Assembly (NCBI GenBank): GCA_021234155.1
Contig: JAJEKV010000477.1
Coordinates: forward strand, 115,433-179,432
Source of the DNA: Isoetes taiwanensis
Lineage: Eukaryota > Streptophyta > Lycopodiopsida > Isoetales > Isoetaceae
DNA: 64,000 nucleotides
Direction: 5' to 3'
Shown: positions 1 to 11,079 of the stretch, piece after piece
How positions within the stretch are numbered: position 1 is the first letter of the stretch
Layout of the letters: each line of letters opens with the position of its first letter
Notes under the pieces: model-generated
What the model saw: only the letters and a program-made list of their open reading frames with translations
The model's database searches: none
What the model was told of the DNA's origin: nothing
Position numbers and translations under genes: made by a program

Positions 1-1080
1 ACCCCACAAGAACACCGAAGCCAGGAAAAAAGTGAATAAAAGCATTTTGGCAGCAAAGAAGATTCTCATCATTAGCTTACTAGGAAGAGGAACGGTCGCC
101 TGCATATTGATTTAAAACCTCTGTGTGTCGCCCTCCATTGCAAGACCATGGAGAAGTCCCTCCGCCGCTGTAAATGGTGAATAGTCAGGACAAAGCCTCC
201 GCAACAATTGTGAAAAGCAATGGTGCTAAAAAAAGGGCATCCCCGGCTAATAACACTGCACCGAAAGTGAAAAGGCATGTGACGGCTCACCATAGAACAG
301 ACGCCGCCGAAAGCGTAGATATGCGCTTCATAATATCCGATGTGAATTGCTCCCCAAATCCCAAATTTTTAGCATACAACGACGATGAATTCCCAACCGA
401 CACCGACATAGGCTTTTGCAAAATCGCTTAAGGTATACAACCGAAGGTTTTGCCTACGCGCCCAATAAATTCCCTAAAGCGCTAAAGAACATTATTCAAA
501 ATGCACCGCTTTGGAAGAAAACCCCGACGGGTTGTTGAGATGGACTCGCCAAGATGTCCTTTACCCTTTCGCAAAAGCCTTGGCTAAGATCTTATATACC
601 GGATGATAATAAGGTGATGGGCCGCCAATCTGAAATAGTATGAAGATCCTTGACCTTGGGGATGAGTGAGATGGCACCGTGTTTAGAATTCTATCCAAAG
701 CAAAGTGGACCGAAAAGTCACGTAAAGCTTCATACACATCCGGCTCCAGCCATTCCTAATACTCCCCGAAGAACTCAATTGGCAAAACCATCCAAACCTC
801 GGCATTTGCTCTTTTCGGTTCAAAGATCGGCCGATTTTAAATCGTTAGCTGTCATAGTCGCTTCTATTGACTCATGGCCGCTTCACCGTGAGATGATGGG
901 GAAATCTTAGATAAAACAAAGATCTTGCATTTCGATTGAAAGGGAAGATGTTTCTCAAAGAAAAAAACGCCCGGAAGTGGTTATGCGATGTTTTCGAAGT
1001 TCACCGGCTCATAGTTAGCACCGAACCATTCGGCAAAAGCAATGAGGACATGGTTGATGTCATGCGATTGTGCGTTATCA
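1..1080. other. Anonymous 5' segment, no recognisable gene
   Basis: No protein family can be recognised. Short open stretches on the plus strand (about 174-431 and 650-910) read as ordinary-looking sequence and are broken by stops, so a long-decayed mobile-element coding region is possible. No start context, splice pattern or conserved motif supports a live gene. The segment runs off the left edge of the window. Confidence 0.4.
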
Positions 1081-1108
1081 AAAGTGTCAGTAACTTTGCT
1101 ATGACAAT

Positions 1109-1480
1109 ATAGATGTTGCTATTAGGACCAATTATAGTGTCACTAGTTGTTGTTACACACATAGCATCAGTATTACTGTCACTAGCCCACTAGTGACCCA
1201 CTAGTGACACTATAGGTGCTGCTATTAGCACCAATGATAACGTCACCAGTTGTTACACATATAACAATGTTTGTATGGCCATAGTATATGCCATAATAGA
1301 TGTTACTATTAGTATCATTAATAGTGCCAAATATTGTCCCAGTTATTGTGTCAAACATTATGTCAGTTCATATAGTGATACACAATCTTATTTGCTTCAA
1401 CATCACAAGTAATATTATTGTCTCAATAATTATGTTCATATCGCCTTTGATATTAACACTTGATTCATCACAAAAATTCA
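1109..1480. repeat. Degenerate ~85-100 bp repeats with a 15-bp inverted repeat
   Basis: Related units begin near 1109, 1211 and 1295, each starting with a variant of ATAGATGTTGCTATTAG and continuing into a TAGTGTCACTAGTTGT-like stretch. A perfect 15-bp inverted repeat, TATAGTGTCACTAGT at 1133-1147 against 1200-1214, encloses a smaller one (GTCACTAG at 1178-1185 against 1190-1197). The block is AT-rich. Short ORFs across it are spurious. Confidence 0.6.
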
Positions 1481-1499
1481 ATAAAGCTATAGTATCACA

Positions 1500-3180
1500 C
1501 TAGAGTTACTAAGAACACATCATTAATGTATCTAGCATTACAAACAAAAAAACACATTAGTGATTATCATTACAAGAAATTTATTGCGGCGGCACATTTC
1601 TCTTTCCCGACCTCCCTCTGTGTATGCAAGAATAGTGAACATTTTCGTCTGCCAATTCACTCATTGCTAGAATTGTGTTTGATAGTGGAATACTTTGTAC
1701 TTTGTCAAGTTTTGTGCGCCATGTTTTGTCTATATTAGTTGAAGCTAAATACTTTAAGTGAGGGGCAAATGTAAATCCTTTGTGTGGGCAATTGTAATGG
1801 CATAAATAATTTGAATGCAATTGGAGAAATGCCTTGTGGCTATACTTATTTTGACTTCCTTTTCAATTTAAAGAAGATGGGTCAAGAGTTTCGATTCATA
1901 CTCAAAGAAGATGGTGGATGACGTCGAAGAAGACAAACAGAATTTGGAAGGAAAAAAAAGGAGGAGACGAATCGAAGAAGACAAACAGATATTTTGGAGT
2001 TTTTTCTAATTTTTGTGACTATAGATGCGAAAATAGAGAAATCCAATGGCATGGAATTAGGTTGGCATATGTGGCTATATACATGGATAGTCTAGAATTG
2101 CAGCAAATGTTGTAGGGGAGGTTAGGCAAGCCTGCTAAGACTGACATCCTTCAACAACAAAAAAAAAAAAAGAAAAAAAAGAAAAAGAAAAAGAATGCGA
2201 AAGTCGAGATAAAAATTGATTAAGGTGATGCCATTATTGATTTATCAACTTCCAGTCATTAGGACCAATAATGGTCTGCAACTGGACACTGCACATAATA
2301 GTCTATCTTGATTTTATGTAATAAAAGATTTGCATATTTTTCCTTTACTTTGAGAATATGATTTTGTAAAGTCGTGCCGTAAGGCACAAATTTAGAATAA
2401 ACATGGAAGACATAATATAATTGATGCCATTAATTTTAATACAATCCTCAAAATCATGAACAACATATATTTTTAATGAATAAAGTGGTCCAAGAGCTAC
2501 TAGATTCCAAAACTCAACCTGAGATGGATTAACATAAGGAAGTTATTGACATTTTTCATTTTTTTGTTTTACCATATTTTTTTCCTCTTTTCACGAGTTG
2601 TTTTTGCATTGATTTCAGTTTTATAATGTGATTTCTTAGAGGACAACCTAGAGTCATATGTAGTAATATTATCCATCTGCATAAATTCCCTAGATTGAGA
2701 TTAAAAGTAAAAGTCAGAACCTAAAACTCAAATCCAACAAACATTTTTCTGTGATGGAGGATCTTGTGAACTACTTATATGCCATATTGAACTAAAATTC
2801 ATGTTCTTCCAAGAGTGGTTGTTTTTCTATCACAACCGCCAGTGAACCAAGATCCCAAAAAAAATCCCCCCCTCCCCCTTTTTTAATTGAAGGACATCAC
2901 ATCATGAGTATATTCTATATCACATTCTACATATCACATGGAAGCCAATCTACTACCTAGCACGATATGCTAGGAGCTGCTTTGCATGTGATTATCTAGT
3001 ACATATGGCAGGTTTAAGGTCTCTACCACTGAGCCCGTTAAATCATACTTGAACCCGCAACCACGGGGCAATGAATTTTTAAGATCCCCATTACTAGACC
3101 AATGTTGGCCATGTTTGAACCCCTGACTCTGTCATGCTTGAATGGCCCTATCTTCTTTCATAGACTTTTGATTGAGATAA
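1500..3180. other. AT-rich intergenic DNA with an A-rich tract
   Basis: No gene is visible. The region is AT-rich and includes an A/AAG-rich tract at about 2152-2195 that could be the decayed tail of a retroposed sequence, although nothing upstream is recognisable. At 3020-3040 the minus strand carries a tRNA-like A-box resemblance (GGCTCAGTGGTAGAG), but no B box lies at a suitable distance downstream of it. Confidence 0.4.
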
Positions 3181-5240
3181 AGGTTTTTGTGTCTTTCTTT
3201 ACCTGTTCCGGCACTCGTGGAACCAAGAATTTGATGGGGTAGAGGTCCGGGGCCAACGACAGCAAGGGTACTTGGGATAAGCTAGAGAGGGTGCGTAAGG
3301 TTTTCCCGACATGACCCTAGGCCAAGGACAAATGCCCTTATCCAATTTTGTTGTATGAGGCCGCTTTTGGCCCCTCGCAAAGATTCTCGCTATGCCAGCA
3401 CCTTGGTGATTTCCATAAGGTTGACTAAATGGATGCACAACGCCTTCCTCCCCGGCTCAAGCTATTGGCACAAGGGCCGCAATGTCCAAGAGAGTATGGC
3501 AAGAGCATTGTAGGGGATGGTTCGCAAGATAGTCCATAGACTATCAACACATTATGGATATGTTAGGATATCGCTGGAGCGAAGTCGCATTTGAATGCGC
3601 CGCTTTGTTGCCCTCTCGTGGATGCTTCACTCTTACAAAGCCCAAAACAGCACTACCACACACATGTCAATCCGGCCGCTTGAACACGCCCCCACCAAAG
3701 ATTTGAAGGCACACATCTCCACCAAGAAACGAAGGGCTATAGCTGCAATAAGGACGTGGTCCCACCATCTCTAATTGAGACATCACTGGGTACTGGATGG
3801 AGGGCGTGGAATCCAGGCGCATGAGAGATTAAAGCACTAATTAATTATTTGGAGAAAATAAGTTGATTTTGAGAATTTCGAAAAGTGCACCTCTTCAGTC
3901 CACCACAAGCCAAAAGTACTCAACTTTAATTTGAAATTGTCCCTACCAACCACAAGTCAAAAGTCATCATCCTCCATTAAATTTGTCCCGCCCAAGATAG
4001 GCGGGATAATTTAAAATTTGAACGAGAGAGAGAATTTTATTTCCCTCTGCAGCTGCCATAACTGGTTGTCGACAAGCATCTCCGAACTCCAAGCTTCAAG
4101 CGCCATAGCCAGGTTTTGCCATCGACGGAGGTCCAAGATCCAAGCGACAAAGGCGAAAAGTCGCCATAAGAAGGTCAAATTCTACGCCATAGTGGGGACG
4201 TCGCCATAGCCGCAGCTTCGCCCCACACCACGCCCTTCGGTGTTCTTTGGGGTGGTTTCTTTTTGAAGCGCATGAGGTGCCTGTGGACGAAGCTCCTAGA
4301 GTTACGTGGCTCTAAGCAGACTGCAGATGCTTCCAAGGGCATAGATTGAAATGGAGGAAGATGGCATAGACGGATTCAGCATAGATGGCATAGACGGATT
4401 CAACATAGATAGTTTTGCCGGATTTGAACCCTCGCTTTGATTTTTGCCGCTTCTTAAGATTTTTGTGGGTCCGGGTCTCCCCTCGCCCGTGAGTCCCCGC
4501 TTGAGATTTTTGTCCGTTCCACACCCCGCTTCCGGGGAGCCGACGAGTGGTTGTAGAAAAATCAAATAGAAAATGATACATTGAACGCTTGAGAAGACTT
4601 GGTAAGCTCGATGGCTTAATGCAAGCCGATTTGAAGCAGACAAGCGACATTATACCCTTTAAAGGTTGGACCGGGACCAAAAAATAGAAAACGGAGGGAC
4701 CGGATCTTTTTCTATTGCGTGTAGATTGCATGCAATGCATCTACCTCGCTGCATCTTTTTTTCCTCGCCAAAAGCTCGCTTTTCGTGTTGGCTCGCATTG
4801 CGGATGCTATCATAAAACTATGGTTTCAACCTTGCAACAAATCGCACCATATCCCTCGGGATTGGAACAGATGATTCGATTGGTTTCTTTGATTTCGTGC
4901 TCAAGTCTCTTCTACCTCTTGTTGATTTTTCGCCGTCTCGGGCCTTCTTTCCACTTCTCGATCATGTTATGCTTGAGATTTTGTCCTTACTCCACCGCTG
5001 CTCGAATACACCTTGATTTTGTTGACTTCTACACCCTCGCTTCAGAATCGGCCGCTTTCGACCAAGAATCTATGTGTGTAAGCTTGAGAAAGACCGAACT
5101 TTTAATATTTTTGTATTTGCAGACTGGAGAAACCCGCGATGTTTGAAAGAAATCCTCGCCAAATCGCATGGCTGCAAAAATTTTTCAGCCATGGCTGTAT
5201 CGGATTATGAAAAGGATTTTTCGTGGTAAGATTTGTCTCA
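3181..5240. other. Anonymous moderately GC-rich segment
   Basis: No protein family is recognised here. Open stretches exist on both strands (minus 3199-3438, minus 4302-4740, plus 4715-5146), but they overlap in conflicting frames and contain no motif I know. A 24-bp unit beginning ATGGCATAGACGGATTCA is present twice in tandem at 4361-4410. Confidence 0.35.
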
Positions 5241-5556
5241 CAGAATCGCCATAAGCGATGTTGAAGAGCAGGAAAGCGAATTTTTTGTGATAAATTTTAG
5301 CTCCACGTTGCTCAAGGCAATTTAGATGAGCTCTAAAGACATTAAAGTTTTGTTTAGCAAAATCGCTGCGGGCGCATTATGCCGAGCAAATGTTTTTTTA
5401 AGTTATATTTTTGTAGTCATCACTTTAAAATGGCGTAGAAATACATGGGTTTTTGTTTCAACGTGAATCGCACAAACGATTTTGTTGAGCAGTGATTAAA
5501 GAGGCAAACAGAGCATTTGTTTCAAGCAAATCGCCACAATTGATTGTGTTGAGCAG
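5241..5556. repeat. Scattered hairpin-bearing short repeats (four copies)
   Basis: Four related ~30-bp units lie at 5241-5271, 5357-5389, 5463-5492 and 5526-5556. Each starts near AATCGC and ends in a GAGCA-type sequence. At least two contain a small hairpin, AATCG/CGATT at 5466-5481 and ATCGC/GCGAT at 5245-5259. Intervening sequence is AT-rich. No coding sequence is visible. Confidence 0.45.
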
Positions 5557-6190
5557 AAATATATTTTTTTTTAAAGATTGTATTTGTTTTATTATTAGAA
5601 TAAGCTTTAAAATTTTAAAATAAAATATTATTATGTCAATGGAAGTAGCTACGCAGCCTCTAAAATGTTCGCGTCACATTCGGCCCGAACATTTTTACAC
5701 TTTCTAATGGTCACTCTTACTCAAAAGAGCTCGATTAGCCTTTACAAATGCCAATTTCGATACACCGCGATTTTATGGGTGAAAATCATAAAATAAATGG
5801 CAACTTCTACTCAATTGCAACCAATTACGGCGCTTTTATAGAGAACCAACAACCTATTTCATACTAAACGAGAATTTCGAAATTCTCTAATTAATTAATT
5901 CTTGCTTATTATGCCGCTATTGCCACATGCGATAGTAGAAGATGAACACCATGCTCTACAGAATGCCAAAGATATGCACACATCCGAAGCAGCCATGCCG
6001 ACATCTCGTGATGCTCGAGATAGCATTATCAACGGGCGGCTTCGGGCCAATGGTGGCACGCCTTAGCCCTACATTCTGCGTTATAAAGTCTCCACCGCCG
6101 TGGAGTCCGCCGCAAAGATCAGTGGAATTTGAACGCCCAATAGGGCCTCAACACCTACTACAAGGGTTTTTCCTGCTTCAAATGGCTCCC
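5557..6190. other. Anonymous segment outside the left inverted arm
   Basis: No gene is recognised. The composition changes from AT-rich (to about 5900) to GC-richer toward 6190, where the inverted arm begins. The outer limit of the mobile element probably lies somewhere here, but no target-site duplication was found by eye. Confidence 0.3.
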
Positions 6191-6199
6191 TAAACGGTT

Positions 6200-6955
6200 G
6201 GCTGCCAACGTGGTTCGCCCTGCTTAACCCCAAGAATTCGCTTAGGCTTTTAACTGGCCGGATTCGCCAGCGTAACCCTCAAGACGGATGGGCGCCCCCG
6301 TTACTTGGTATTGTCGCCGGTTCGCCGCTTAACCCCCTAACCGTGGTTATTCAAGGCCGACAGCAACGGATGGGGATGGATGTAGCGCTTCTACCGGTTC
6401 TGCCGAACCTTAATCGGGCGGGCCCGTAGACGGCTGGCGCTGGGCCGGGCACGCTGAAGTCATGATGGATGGCCCTACTGGTTCGCCTGCAACCTAACCC
6501 ACTGGGCCCAGATTCAGGCTATGTGGGAAGCGGTACCCGATGGCGCGTGTCGCTCCATCTTACCGGTTCGCCTGCTTAACCCGCGCGTATGCGAGGTAAC
6601 GGTCGCCAGGTCGCAGGCTTTGTTGTGTGGATTCGCAGTGGTCGTAGGTCCTTTAGATTCGCTACGCTGGCGTGATCCTGCCCGTGAACACTTTCGTGCA
6701 ACAAAATCCCATAGCTATAGTAGGGAATATATTGCCAACAACCAATGCAAGACAATGAAATATAAAATGTATTACACCAGAAGAGTGCTTATAAAATGTT
6801 ACTCACCCTTTATGAGCTTAACCCAACAAATAACCCCTATTCGACCACTGGGCGAAGGCCAGCTTGAGCTTGAAGTCGCTTCTCTATTAGAAACTTGGTG
6901 GGCACTATTTTTCTTTTTGTTCTGGTCCATATTTTGTTAAAATGTTTTATTCTAA
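6200..6955 (+). repeat. Left long terminal inverted arm of the MULE-like element
   Basis: This segment matches the reverse complement of about 22640-23390. The best part, 6742-6801 against 22801-22860 reversed, differs at one base in 60, and the neighbouring parts 6640-6740 and 6860-6930 also align clearly. Farther out the match weakens but remains traceable. The outer half holds repeated cores resembling GGTTCGCC.GCTTAACCC near 6212, 6262, 6319, 6396, 6480 and 6565, spaced about 50-85 bp. Inverted arms flanking a MULE-type transposase fit a terminal inverted repeat. Exact ends and the expected 9-bp target duplication were not found. Confidence 0.75.
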
Positions 6956-8040
6956 CAATGGCAGGGAAATTGCTTGATATTGCCATTTTTGTGGAACACT
7001 GCTACCACCTCCAATGGGAGGAGGGCTAGTATTTGCAGAGGGAATTTTATAACTTTGAAGACTATCGATGCTATAAATTGATTCTACTACTTGATTTACT
7101 GATTCTAGTACTACTTTATTGATTCTACTACTTGTTTCCCATTCATAAAAAAAATTATACATTGTTTTTGTCCATCCTGAGGACGTTACAATTTGATGCA
7201 ACCACTTGCATCATTATCCTATGCACATTCAACATCGTTTTCATCTTTTATTTGGCTCTGGTGAGCCATTTCTAGTAGTCGCTTCGCAGTGGAACGCCAG
7301 ACGTTAAAGCAATCAGAAGCTCCCTTTCACTCATCCTTGCGACGATGGTGAAAGGAGCGGGAGAAGCAGGGGGATTGCTGTCCCTTGGAGGAGGAGGAGG
7401 AGGAGGAGGAGGAGGGGATTGCCGAGATGTCCCTTGGAGGAAGAGGAGGAGGAGGGGACATATCGCAAAGACGGTCTTTAACCTGCCCGGACCATTATAA
7501 CAAGATGGGCAAGAAGATTGGAGGAGGAGAAGGAGGAGGAGGAGGAGGAGGCTTGACAATCGCTAGTGAGGGGATGCACTTATAAAGTGGATGGAGGGTA
7601 GGGTAGGTAGGGTTAGGGTTAGGGGTTAGGGGTTAGTTAGGAGAATAAAAAAAAAAAATAAAAATTTTAACGCCCACCGGAGTCAATTAAAGTTGAAAGA
7701 AAAGCATTAATTTGGATTTGGAATAAAGCATATTAATTTGGATTTGGATATAAATGCTATTTGTTCTATTTGTGTTTTGTCAAGACCCCAATGCATCCAT
7801 AGGTTTGTACTCTCAGCTTGTGTCCATGTTCACCATTACCTCGTGATATCTATTCGAGACCGCTCCTGGGCGGACATTGTTATAGCCATCATTTTTGTTT
7901 GAAAGTTCTTCGCCAAGGCTGACAAACAGTGCTAGAGCAGCGCAGCTTTTGCCAGAGAGTGTGCACTTTTGCAGCGAGTTTATATTTGTCTTCCAAGCAG
8001 AGTGCACGAATGGCAGAGGTAGTCACCGGATGAATCACGC
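6956..8040. repeat. MULE subterminal region: GGA tracts and TTAGGG-like tract
   Basis: No gene lies here. Two GGA-rich tracts occur at about 7385-7417 and 7518-7552, with a roughly 50-bp duplication around the first (a TGTCCCTTGGAGGA phrase near 7379 and again near 7429). A short telomere-like stretch of GGTTAGGG and GGGGTTAG units lies at about 7596-7641; it is not the usual plant TTTAGGG form. ORFs through the GGA tracts encode only Glu/Gly or Pro runs and are not genes. Confidence 0.55.
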
Positions 8041-8042
8041 CG

Positions 8043-11000
8043 ATGTCGATGAAAAATGATAGTGAGTATGACCTTCATGACACCCAGGATGACACAAATG
8101 TCGAGGAGGACACCGGGAAGCAGCGATGGGTGGAACCCGCCGGGTCGTTGTTCCACAAGTTACTCCCACCCAAGATTCCCAAGAAGTGCTTGTACATGAA
8201 CTCGCCGCACCCGACCCGACTCCGCCAATGGGTCCGGTTAGTTCTCGTGGTGGTTATGCTCAACGAAGTTGTGTATGGGTTGATGAGGTCGCGTAAATAA
8301 CACTATGTTCCCCACCCATCCGGTAAATAAGTGTCGCTGATCCTCGGCCTTTGCCCCCGCCTCGCTAGAAGGGAGGCCACCCATCGAGAACCATGTCCTG
8401 CTGATGCACCGATGGGCTGCGATATTGTGAGGAGTTTGCGCTGACGACATGACCTAAATGGGTTGGTTGTACCGGACGCCAGACCCGGCCTCATAAGTTA
8501 GTCCCTTTACGCGGAGTTTTGGGAGAAGTTGCCATGGGCCACTTGAATGGAAGCACTCCATCGGCCCCCATTGCCACGCTTTGAAAAGATTTCGTGAGGA
8601 ATGGGAAATCGGGTCCGGCATAGCCATGGCATCCCACAGAATACATAACCGCATGCATGGAAGTGTGCATCGCAGTAAAAGTGGTCGCACTATGAAGGAC
8701 AACCGACTTCAACTACTCGAGGAAGACCACCGTGGACCTACCGAAAGCAAAGCGGGTGATTGAGCTTCAAACCACTCCATCAAACCGCTTGGTCCATGGG
8801 CATCAACGCGTCGTGGTTGCAACGGGTGAGATTGTGGATGACTATGCCTACCAATCGGGAGGCGCAGAGAGGGACCTCGGGGATAGGTAAAATCCCAGAC
8901 GGTCCCACCAGAGGATGCTTGTTTCGCTTAATGGATGCTGAAAGATAATGGAAATGGTGCACGGATATGTTAGCAATGCAACACACCGCCATGATCCTTT
9001 CATCATGCGCGGAGGATTGGTCCATGCCCGCATCTTGAACCGCTTACTGGTTGTCGCAGATCGAGCTTAGAAGTATTGAATGACCCGGCCGCTGCGGGAC
9101 GCCGCAAGAGCACGGGGACCACAAATACTTATGACAAGAAGCCCAGCTTTGAGAGAGTCACATACCCGCTTCAACGATGGCGCAGAGGATGTGTGGGTAA
9201 TTATCTACCGCGTAGCAGAATACTCGGTGAAGTCTCCACTGAAAATTCTTTTACTATGGAACGTTGATGTTGTTGTAGATTCCCAGAATGCTTAGTTTTT
9301 GGAACAGTAATTAACTTGGAGTTCTCACTCAACTTTGTCATTCTGGATATGCTTACCCTGGTCCAAACTATTGTTTCAATGAAATTGTCACCGTAAATAT
9401 TTTATCATTCAATCTCACCACATTGCACCTCGAGGGCGGAGTTGGGTAATGGACCGGGGAAAGCCTTGAGAGCGGGATAGACGATTGGAAAGCCGAAGGG
9501 AAGGTGATTTTCCACCAGCCCCGAATCCTAATGCACTGCTGGGTCGGCCATGGATCCTAGTCATCCAAGATGACAAGATGTTGGAGGCTGCTGTAAGGTG
9601 GAGCGGCGGTGGTGGTTGGGCCATGGATTCAACATTCTGCACAAATCTGTGGAAGTTTCCGTTGTACGGAGCCATTGTCCCGATTGCACGGGGTGTGGGT
9701 ACCCAAGGGTTTTACATGCTCGCAGCGTAGACTGGCGGGAAGCCAATTTAACCCCAGGGCACCAAACGACATGCCCCTAATGGTAAGATAGCACCCACGC
9801 CTTGTCTTTTAATGGCACAATCGTGCCCAGTCAATCACCATTGACATGGCCGTGGGCCAATCAGGCTATCAGGGGTTGTGGTCAAGACCCACATTGTTGG
9901 GAAGATGGCGAGCAGGTATGTTGAGTGTGCATTGATTGTATCAACACATTGGAAACGATAGTCGTGGTTTTGCAAACAGGTTGCAGGCAATGTTCTTGCA
10001 TGTTGGTTCCATATAAGCCGCGTCGTGGCAAAATATCATTTGCCACGCTGGCTGGCCGGGAGGTGCTAAAGAGAGACGTGGCTTTGCGCAGCTGTCAAAG
10101 TTGATGACAGAGCCAAACGCCAACGCCTACAATGTCCAGCTGGCACAATTTCAACTTCTCTACGGACAAAACCACATCATACAAGGGTAGATTAGTTGTT
10201 TCATCCTGACTCTGGGCCAAACAAAGTGTTGCGCGATGTAGGTACTTGAATCACAACTGGTTGAATGGGGCGACGTGGGATGGTAAATGGCAGAGACACA
10301 AACGGATGTTCAACCATGCTAACGTCGACACAACAAACTATGTGGAATCACACTGGAAAGTTTTGAAGATCCAAACCTTGCAGTGCAAAGTTAATATAAG
10401 GATGTACACACTAGTGTCTCATCTCATTGGCTTTCCGGATGGGACCATGCCAAATTGGAGGCACAACCTCTTTCGGTGCGAAGAAAGATGGAGTCTTGGT
10501 AAGGTACACACGGGTGTAACTCTCCCGTGTGAACGGTCCTTTTGTCTGCTCGCTGACCCTAACCTCTCTTTTTCCATGCAGCCGAGTTTGGACGCTATAG
10601 CACACGCTCATATCCAAAGAGACATGCAGATGCTCACTCCATTATCCAATCCTTGCACGATAACCCCAATGCCATCCGGGTTGGAAGATGCGCGGACGTC
10701 AGTTATCTAAGTATTAGCTACTAACGGAGGGATTGAGATACACTCAAAGATAATGCAGGATGCGCGATATTACATTGCCCATGCCCTCATGTTGTAGTGC
10801 AAACATCTCATAGCGGGAGACTATTTCCTTACCAGCAGCCACCCCGCATTATACAATGAGCTATTTCCCAACCGACAATTCATTCCGCCCATGCCTCCGC
10901 GACCGCCCGCACCCGTGAACGACATCGATGTCCTGATGCCGCTGCTACAACAATGGGATGCGTTGCTCATGGCCGAACACCAGACTGTGCAAGCCACTAT

Positions 11001-11076
11001 GCAAAATGCTCATGCTCTTGACCCAGGAGATGTGCGTGAAATTATATCCAAGGTTCGCAGGCAGATCCGATTCTAG
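8043..11076 (+). pseudogene. Decayed MULE transposase with SWIM zinc finger
   Basis: Plus-strand coding remains of a Mutator-like transposase, a DNA-cutting enzyme that moves the element. Recognisable parts: at 9485-9730 a WILVIQ...MLEAAVR stretch followed by MDSTFCTN, the DST being the presumed first catalytic Asp; at 10246-10432 a W..MFNHANVDTTNYVESHW block typical of the C-terminal half of these transposases; at 10771-10860 a SWIM-type zinc finger read as CPC then CKH, the two halves being in different frames. Stops and frame changes between blocks show it is dead. Open stretches at 8043-8300 and 10891-11076 may be its N- and C-terminal ends. I did not locate the remaining catalytic acidic residues with confidence. 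Confidence 0.7.
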
Positions 11077-11079
11077 AGA

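Noticed and set aside
3000-3130. tRNA-like sequence resembling internal promoter boxes (minus strand)
   Set aside because: The A-box-like string is not followed by a B box at the right distance, and no cloverleaf can be formed, so neither a tRNA nor a SINE is supported.
4415-4445. B-box-like GGTTCAAATCC on the minus strand
   Set aside because: No acceptor stem or A box accompanies it.
4302-5146. ORFs of 113-143 codons on both strands
   Set aside because: They conflict with each other, show no motif, and overlap a 24-bp tandem repeat; no splice or domain evidence supports any of them.
7272-7585. Pro-rich (minus) and Glu/Gly-rich (plus) ORFs
   Set aside because: They are translations of the GGA trinucleotide tracts and lack any non-repetitive domain.
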